Positions 58,585-64,000 of a stretch of 64,000 nucleotides of DNA are shown here, one piece after another; position 1 is the first letter of the stretch; every line of letters starts with the position of its first letter. This DNA is from Cyathus striatus (lineage: Eukaryota; Basidiomycota; Agaricomycetes; Agaricales; Nidulariaceae). Below the pieces are notes generated by a model, which was not told where the DNA came from, ran no database searches, and saw nothing but the letters and a program-made list of their open reading frames with translations. The translations under genes and the position numbers were made by a program. The DNA is taken from the NCBI GenBank assembly GCA_025738555.1, contig JAOVFP010000013.1:3534001-3598000 (forward strand), read 5' to 3'.

Positions 58585-59989
58585 GATACATACTTTTAAT
58601 CTGTGTGCATCAGCAAACACAGATTTTTTCCCATAGCTAGACATAGCACATCAGCTAATCCCATAGCAGCCCATAGCAAACTAAAATTATGTAGCTATCC
58701 GACAGCATGCCATAGCAATCACTAGCAAACACACTTCATTATATAGTACTGTATAGCAAAGTAATGAGCCTAGTTAGCATTTCATAATTTTTGGACTTCT
58801 TGTATAGTTCTTTTGGTATATGGTGAGCCAAATAGCACCTTATAGCCCAATTTAAATGCTGAAAGTCCTACATAGTAATGAACTTCAATTTGACCTCAAT
58901 TTCTTGAGAACTCTTGAATTACTTTTCTGAGTTGTTGGAACAAGTGCTCACGTGGACCACGGCCAACCCATCAGCTCATCATTGTGATATTAATCCATGC
59001 CAAGCTTCAAGTTTTGAATGTCAATGTCAACCACCAACTTACCACCAAGAGCTTTGGAGTCCACTTCTCTCTTGTACTGTTCTTTCTTTTTCTGCTACCA
59101 GGGTTTATGTGCTCACTGTGATGTTGCCTTATTCAAGGATATCAGTCTCACCACCAGCTTTGCCTTCAAGTTGTGTCTGGACATTTACCCTCTCAGCTAT
59201 AACCCATTTTGCTGACTCATGCTGAGCAATATGTGAGTGTAGTTTTTATTCTCTTTCCTCTTTTACTAAAGGCATATAGGTATATTTACCTGGAAGAGTG
59301 ATAGCCCATTGACTGCTGCTATGGTGGTGCCAGGTGGTCAGGCTGTGAGGTTGAGGAAGGAGAGTTTGGGTGGTTCCAGAGTCAGTTTGGCTTCATCCAC
59401 TGGGAGTGGTGGTGGTTAGTTATTTCCTCCTTTATTGCTCTTTCACTTTACTTAATTTGACTGTAGATTCAATGGCTTCTCTGCTCTCTATTCATAGGCT
59501 GCCTATACACCTGTTCAAGAGTAGCACTTTGGTGTCCACTGGATCCCCAGGAGCTCTCACTCAAATGCAAGGATCTCCAAAGGTTCCTGTTCCATCTGTT
59601 CCTGGGATCTCTGGGTCTCCTGTTGGGAAGCTGTCTTCGTCACCAGGTATAACCCGTATATCCTCATCACCAGGTGCCGGTCCTGCAGGCCATACTTATA
59701 TTGTGCCTTCACTGGTGAGTGGACAGTTCCCCTTCAGCAGTGTCAACAAACTATCCCTGCCATTCTCCTTGTCAAGTCCAGCAGACCATTGTTGTGGGTG
59801 AAACTTGATTAGTCATAAACACACACATATGGCTATATGGCCCAATGTCTGGAATCCACATCATCCAGATCTTTCCGAATACACTACCAAATAATTCTCA
59901 TGAGGCACTGCTTCTCAAGAAACAAACATATGGAAACACAAGCCAATACCCAACTTCTTGGTGACCAATAATTGATACTGTTAAAAATA

Positions 59990-60350
59990 GGACACCATTG
60001 TTCTTCACACCCATTGTTCAAGAACAATGCCTATACATTCGATTACCAAGGACATGCCATTGTTTCTAATAATAGAACTCCATTGTTCTTCACACCCATT
60101 GTTCAGAACAATGCCTATGCATTCGCTTACCAAGGATATGTCATTGTTTCTAATAATAGGACTCCATTGTTCTTTTGCACCCATTGTCTTCATGCCCATT
60201 GTTTGCTGGGATCTATAAATAGAATTCCATTGTTCATCACCAGAACAATGTAATACTATTTCTGTCACCATTGTTCAAGACCTGACTCATCTCCTTGAAC
60301 ACCATTGTTCTGCGCAGCCTCCACCTCAAGACAATGGATCTACCATTACC
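59990..60350. repeat. CCATTGTTC repeat cluster with tandem duplication
   Basis: CCATTGTT and its complement AACAATG occur more than twelve times in 360 bp. Two blocks of about 85-90 bp ('ACAATGCCTATNCATTCG' to 'CTAATAATAG') are tandem copies. ATTGTT is also the core bound by HMG-box proteins. Confidence 0.7.
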
Positions 60351-60855
60351 AAATTTGAAGGACAATGCAGGATTGGTTTTGGATAGGATTAGTCAGCAGT
60401 AGGAGGAAAAGAGCATAAAAGGAGAGAGGAATTGAGTCTTAGACAGTAGTTTTATCCATTTTACCACAGCTTGACAGCTAGGATTCTACTCACCAGAGTT
60501 TTATTCATTAACAAATAGCCTGTTACTAGCTAGGATCTTACTCACCTGTTCATCCCAAGTAGTTATTCTTACACATTAGATACAGAATCTATTGTGCTTT
60601 TCTTCAGTCCTATTAGTAACGTAAATGACACAGCTCAACTCACCATATAAATATATTCACAGTAATCTCAACGTAACTCAACTCAACTCAACGTAATGCA
60701 GCTCAACTCAACATATCAAATCTCAACGTCACTTTTATCATATCTATTCAGTAGCAGCACATATTAGTTTATGTGCTGCAGCCACCAAGCTACAGTCAGA
60801 AACAACCAAGGCCCTCAACTTCATTTCGACCGTCACCACAGCACCAATCTTTATA

Positions 60856-61060
60856 TACAGTCTTCGCTGTACATACAAGCTTTCCTAGTGTTTCTAGCAG
60901 TTGTTGTTACCATATACAGCTTTAGCTGTATACTCTAGAAATTCCCACAGTTCATCTCTTATTTACAGCCTTCACTGTACCACACCAGTCATAGGCCAAG
61001 TTCTAAGCAAACCCAGCAAAGCCCCACAGTTCATTGCCCATTTACAGTCTTTACTGTACA
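60856..61060. repeat. Four short palindromes TACAG-N6-CTGTA
   Basis: TACAG starts at 60856, 60915, 60964 and 61043; each is followed after 6 nt by CTGTA (for example TACAGTCTTCGCTGTA). The loops differ, but the stem and the surrounding TT/AT are kept. Confidence 0.7.
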
Positions 61061-62442
61061 TCCCATATCATAGGAGTTTGCAGGAATACATACGATCAGT
61101 ATCCCTCGACCCCCAGGTGCTAGGTACAAATAAAGTCACTTCCTGCCAAATACCTAAGGTATCTATTACCTTGAACGACACCGTGCTTCACTTCAAGAGG
61201 GAGAACGAGACTGCGCATAAACTCTGACAATGCCACGTCACTTCATGAGCTTGGGTAAATGCTCGCCTCTATCTTGCCTGGGATCCCACTCGAGAGTCGA
61301 AGACCATAACACTGTTTGGAATGTGATAATTGCAGCTGTGGGTATTGTGGGCTGGCAGAGAATTAGTAGGAGTATGATTGAGAGTCTAGTGGCAAGATGT
61401 CAAATGGTGAGTGATATGTCATGGTGAGGGGTGGTGAGCCGAGGTGTGTAGGAAGATACAGTTATAAAGTAGGGGGTCCAAAATGTTAGGTACTGGGGAA
61501 ATTGTATATATATATATTATTATTTTAAGTATAATCCATAATTTGACATCACAAAATCATAAGCAAGAAGCAGTAGTATTCTAAATATATGTGCTAGCAT
61601 TTGTATAACTACCATAGCAACTTGCTGTGTGCTCAGATGACTCCATAGTGCTCCATAGCATGCTGTCAATCATTCTATAGCAATCCATAGCATACAGTAC
61701 AAGCTATATAGCATAAGTAGAAGCCTATACAGTTTCTGATAAAGGGGGGTCTTTGTTTTGGTGCTATGCTACTATATAGTGCTATGTAGAATCGGTTAGC
61801 AGACCCAGACTTTGCTGATGTGCATAGTTAACCATTTCATAACTTGTAAATATTATCAATTTGTAGACTACTAAAGTAAATTTGTATAAGTAATAGTAGT
61901 ATTCAAATAACAAACAAAATTTCTTAACAGGAGCTAATGTTGTGTTGGATATGTATATGTTGAACAGTGATTTATTGTGACATTGATAACTAAATGATGT
62001 ATCAATCTGGTCTGTTGTGAAATGTTGTGATCTGCTCTGAATGTGTTAATTAGCCCTGATTATTTTTATTAAGCAGATAGGATAGTTATCACCATCATGT
62101 AATTCATATCAACTTGACCACCATTGACCATTTGTATTGCTACTGACCAAGATTATCACACTGAGTGGTGATGATATAGCAGATAGTTAGATTATTAAAA
62201 CCATATTTTGTTCATATCAGACCATATAACCCCCCCAGAACACTGATGGCCTGATATGCCCTGATATGCCCTGACATGGGCATGTCTGTTCATTGTCATA
62301 TCCATGACAATACCTGAACCATTGGAGTCAACTCCAGGTTTACTCCGCTTTTTATACATTTCCTCTGGACTGTGTATGTCTATTATATATTGAACTCTTC
62401 CTTACTAATATTTACTTGTTCCTTCCCTTTAATATTACTACC

Positions 62443-63197
62443 TATTATATCCATGCCTGACTATATCATGCCAACATTACCAAAGGTCCCCATGTGACCT
62501 TCCAACATACCCAGTCTGTTCCTGGCATGTACCTGCTTTGGGTTTACACTTCCCGACATTCCTGCCTAGGTTCATACCCAGAACCTGTCAGGTTTTCTAT
62601 TGGATACTTCAGATACATAGTTTCTCTTATGATGGCCTCACTGCATCATTATACCATTACTCCTCTCTTCCATTCTCACTTTTATGGTCAATGTAGTTTA
62701 GTTTCTTATTCTTCATTCTGAGTGCATCATTTGTGCCGCTACTCCTCTTTGCCCAGTCTTTATTTCATTTACTTACACTTAGCATTCTGTCTCCGGATTC
62801 GTACCTACATCTTACTAGTACATATAAATAGTCTTCCAAATGTACTAGGTAGTCTTCAGTATTCATATCAACTCTGTACACTTTCTTCCTACTCTAAGTT
62901 CTGAAACCCACTCCGGGTTTTCCTTTGGGTTTCTCTCCCACTGCCTAGTGTAGTGGCGAAGCCCCTCGCATACTCTGGAACATTTCCTTACATTGGATAT
63001 TGTCTGTTGTGAAATATGAACCATTCCCTGGGGATATCCAGGCAGTGCAGCACATACACTGAAGCCATGGTTCACTTCTGCACTCTCACTCCCATTCCCA
63101 TACCTGTACTCACTTCGGGTTTCCATTATAGTTTTTCCCACACCCTCCGGGCATCTTTGCAACCACTTCTAAGCAGGAAGAGAATCAGTACATAACA
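62443..63197 (-). repeat. Solo LTR, family B copy 2 (755 bp)
   Basis: The end (+ strand) CATAACA and start TATTATATCC correspond to TGTTATG...ATAATA on the minus strand. The 5-bp duplication CTACC is found at 62438-62442 and 63198-63202. It aligns with 11158-11857 over its length, including the shared open frame (62863-63162). Confidence 0.88.
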
Positions 63198-63532
63198 CTA
63201 CCTTGTTCTCTGGCTGCAGCCATTTTATCTATAACTATAATCTAGAGGTGTACTACTAGTTTATTATGGTCTACATTCTATAGAGTTTACTTACCCTAGG
63301 ATGCCACATACCCATGGGCATTACTCCATACACATTCAGAAAAAGTAGTTTACTATATAAACTACTCCTGTAATATAGATAGACTTCAGTTTTGAATTGA
63401 CTATGTTCACACCTTTCTCCCACTTGGGCCTTGAGCCAACTCCACTATTTTGCTACCTACTCTGCTTTGTTCTAAATATGGAACTGGAAGTCCAAGGGGT
63501 GCAACACACAAGTTGAAGCCAATGTTCTACTA

Positions 63533-63809
63533 CTGGACTCTTTCAACCAAGTGTTCAGTCACATGTCACACAGGGCGTTTGAACTGAACACTTGAGTGCA
63601 TTTGTCATGCATCACAGGTTGCTATGAACATAAGATTTGAGACAAATATGGCACTTAATTAGCTGATTTTTCTGCCTGTGCCAGGCAGCTGTAGGGGCAT
63701 GAACAGAACTACCAGGTGTTACACATCAATTCAGGTTTTGAACACTTGGTCAAACCAATTTTTCATGTCATGCACCAGAAGCCATGAACAAGTGGTCAAA
63801 AGTCTCCAG
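63533..63809. mobile_element. TA-flanked MITE (277 bp)
   Basis: The ends CTGGACTCTTTCAACC and, from the right, CTGGAGACTTTTGACC are inverted, with TA at 63531-63532 and 63810-63811. Removing it restores the LTR sequence seen at 1610-1625. TA targeting and the CTGKAG-type end suggest a Tc1/mariner-derived non-autonomous element. Confidence 0.82.
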
Positions 63810-64000
63810 TACTCCTGTACTTGTTCACTACCTCCACACACCCTATTAATGTGTACAAGTTACTCTGCTACTTAGACTATCTCCTCTGAGGTTCTTGTCC
63901 TTAGTGGAATAGAATGGGACATGACATTCATATATTCTTATTTCAATTTTTCCAACAAAAGGACCAGTGTGACTCAGTATAAGTAAACAATTGTATCAGG

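Larger units (their letters stand above)
58600..61826. repeat. Interior of the right nest: TIR-like ends, many short motif repeats, no gene
   Basis: The ends GTGCATCAGCAAAC (58606) and TGCACATCAGCAAAG (61826, minus strand) are inverted, and the next 200 bp on both sides are rich in CATAGCA/TGCTATG motifs, as in subterminal repeats of a DNA transposon. No duplication was found. Short frames at 58914-59225, 59370-59801 and 60901-61227 show no known domain. 60210-60230 (CTATAAATAG) and 60412-60420 (CATAAAAGG) are TATA-like and may belong to a promoter. Confidence 0.5.
62294..63926 (+). repeat. Solo LTR of gypsy family A, split by two insertions
   Basis: The ends are TGTCAT and ATGACA, with the 5-bp duplication TTCAT at 62289-62293 and 63927-63931. 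Without the two insertions it is about 594 bp, against 609 bp for the LTR at 1505-2113. The uninterrupted target (GAATATATGAAC) is present in the other repeat copy at about 53600, which confirms the insertion. Confidence 0.92.
53578..63957. repeat. Long inverted copies of one repeat family bracketing the right nest
   Basis: The left copy (53578-53920 continuing at 58192-58315) and the right copy (63957-63932, then 62293 back to about 61835 after an LTR insertion) are reverse complements. The outermost shared bases are TGTTGGAAAAATTG. Both copies read from GAATATATGAACAGACATGC through GGCATATCAGGCC to the TTATTTGAATACTACTA block. Either this is one element with ~600-bp terminal inverted repeats and an interior of about 58.6-61.8 kb, or two independent copies landed in opposite orientation. 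No duplication was found at the outer ends. Confidence 0.65.

Noticed and set aside
60210..61230. A further LTR (TATA boxes, leader-like sequence)
   Set aside because: No TG...CA ends with a matching 5-bp duplication could be found.
58600..61826. A complete DNA transposon with a duplication
   Set aside because: The inverted ends are convincing, but the flanks share no duplication and no transposase was found, so I list it only as a repeat-rich interior.
1..64000. CRISPR array, operons, Shine-Dalgarno sites
   Set aside because: The window is eukaryotic, and the tandem repeats seen are minisatellites or transposon parts without regular spacers.
1..64000. tRNA or rRNA genes
   Set aside because: No box A/box B pair with a foldable cloverleaf and no rRNA-like stretch was noticed by eye; a tRNAscan search would settle this.

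Overview
The window looks like a piece of an agaricomycete (mushroom-forming basidiomycete) genome. The genes are split by many short introns of about 45-70 nt, some exons are only 7-16 nt, and the gene set is typical of fungi (Ytp1-like membrane protein, Fmp52-like oxidoreductase, Dal5/TNA1-type permeases, Bir1, WAPL, long tRNase Z). The genus cannot be fixed from the sequence alone. The window has three parts: a left transposon nest (1 to about 18.7 kb), a central gene island (about 19.9-53.0 kb), and a right transposon nest (about 53.5-64 kb).

Left nest. A decayed tyrosine-recombinase (DIRS-order) retrotransposon on the + strand is the oldest layer, with a Zn-knuckle region, reverse transcriptase, RNase H and tyrosine recombinase. 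Later insertions cut it into pieces, and most still show target-site duplications: a Ty3/gypsy element with 202-bp LTRs (2721-10046, TSD GAGAA), a non-autonomous hAT-like element (10961-12712, 8-bp TSD) that itself holds a 700-bp solo LTR (TSD CTGTG), and a 376-bp solo LTR (13542-17190, TSD CTACC) that holds a 3.3-kb hAT transposon (TSD CATGTAAC). The gypsy element has lost most of pol. In its place is a strange 3.1-kb inverted repeat whose arms are built of short tandem repeats. A second gypsy element (LTR plus gag) runs off the left edge. These regions have very few CpG dinucleotides, and several broken codons are explained by CGN to TGN or CAN changes, as expected after cytosine methylation and deamination.

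Gene island. From left to right: two tandem MFS permease copies (the left one broken, the right one intact) with a solo LTR between them; a Ser-rich coiled-coil protein; an Fmp52/HTATIP2-type reductase; a Nop8/NOL8 ribosome-biogenesis protein; an F-box/LRR-like protein; a Ytp1-like membrane protein; long-form tRNase Z; WAPL and Bir1/survivin, divergently transcribed from a 197-bp intergenic region; a second F-box protein; and a UBA-ZnF-UBX protein of the UBXN1 type. Most are single-copy housekeeping genes. WAPL and Bir1 form a plausible functional pair, one releasing cohesin and the other belonging to the chromosomal passenger complex.

Right nest. Two inverted copies of one repeat (from 53578 and up to 63957) bracket a 4.3-kb hAT-like element with an 8-bp TSD (which contains a long-TIR element, itself carrying a Tc1/mariner-like element), a near-perfect 67-bp hairpin, and a non-coding stretch rich in short motif repeats. 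The right copy is split by a solo LTR of the same gypsy family seen at the left edge. That LTR is split in turn by a second copy of the 700-bp LTR family and by a 277-bp TA-flanked MITE.
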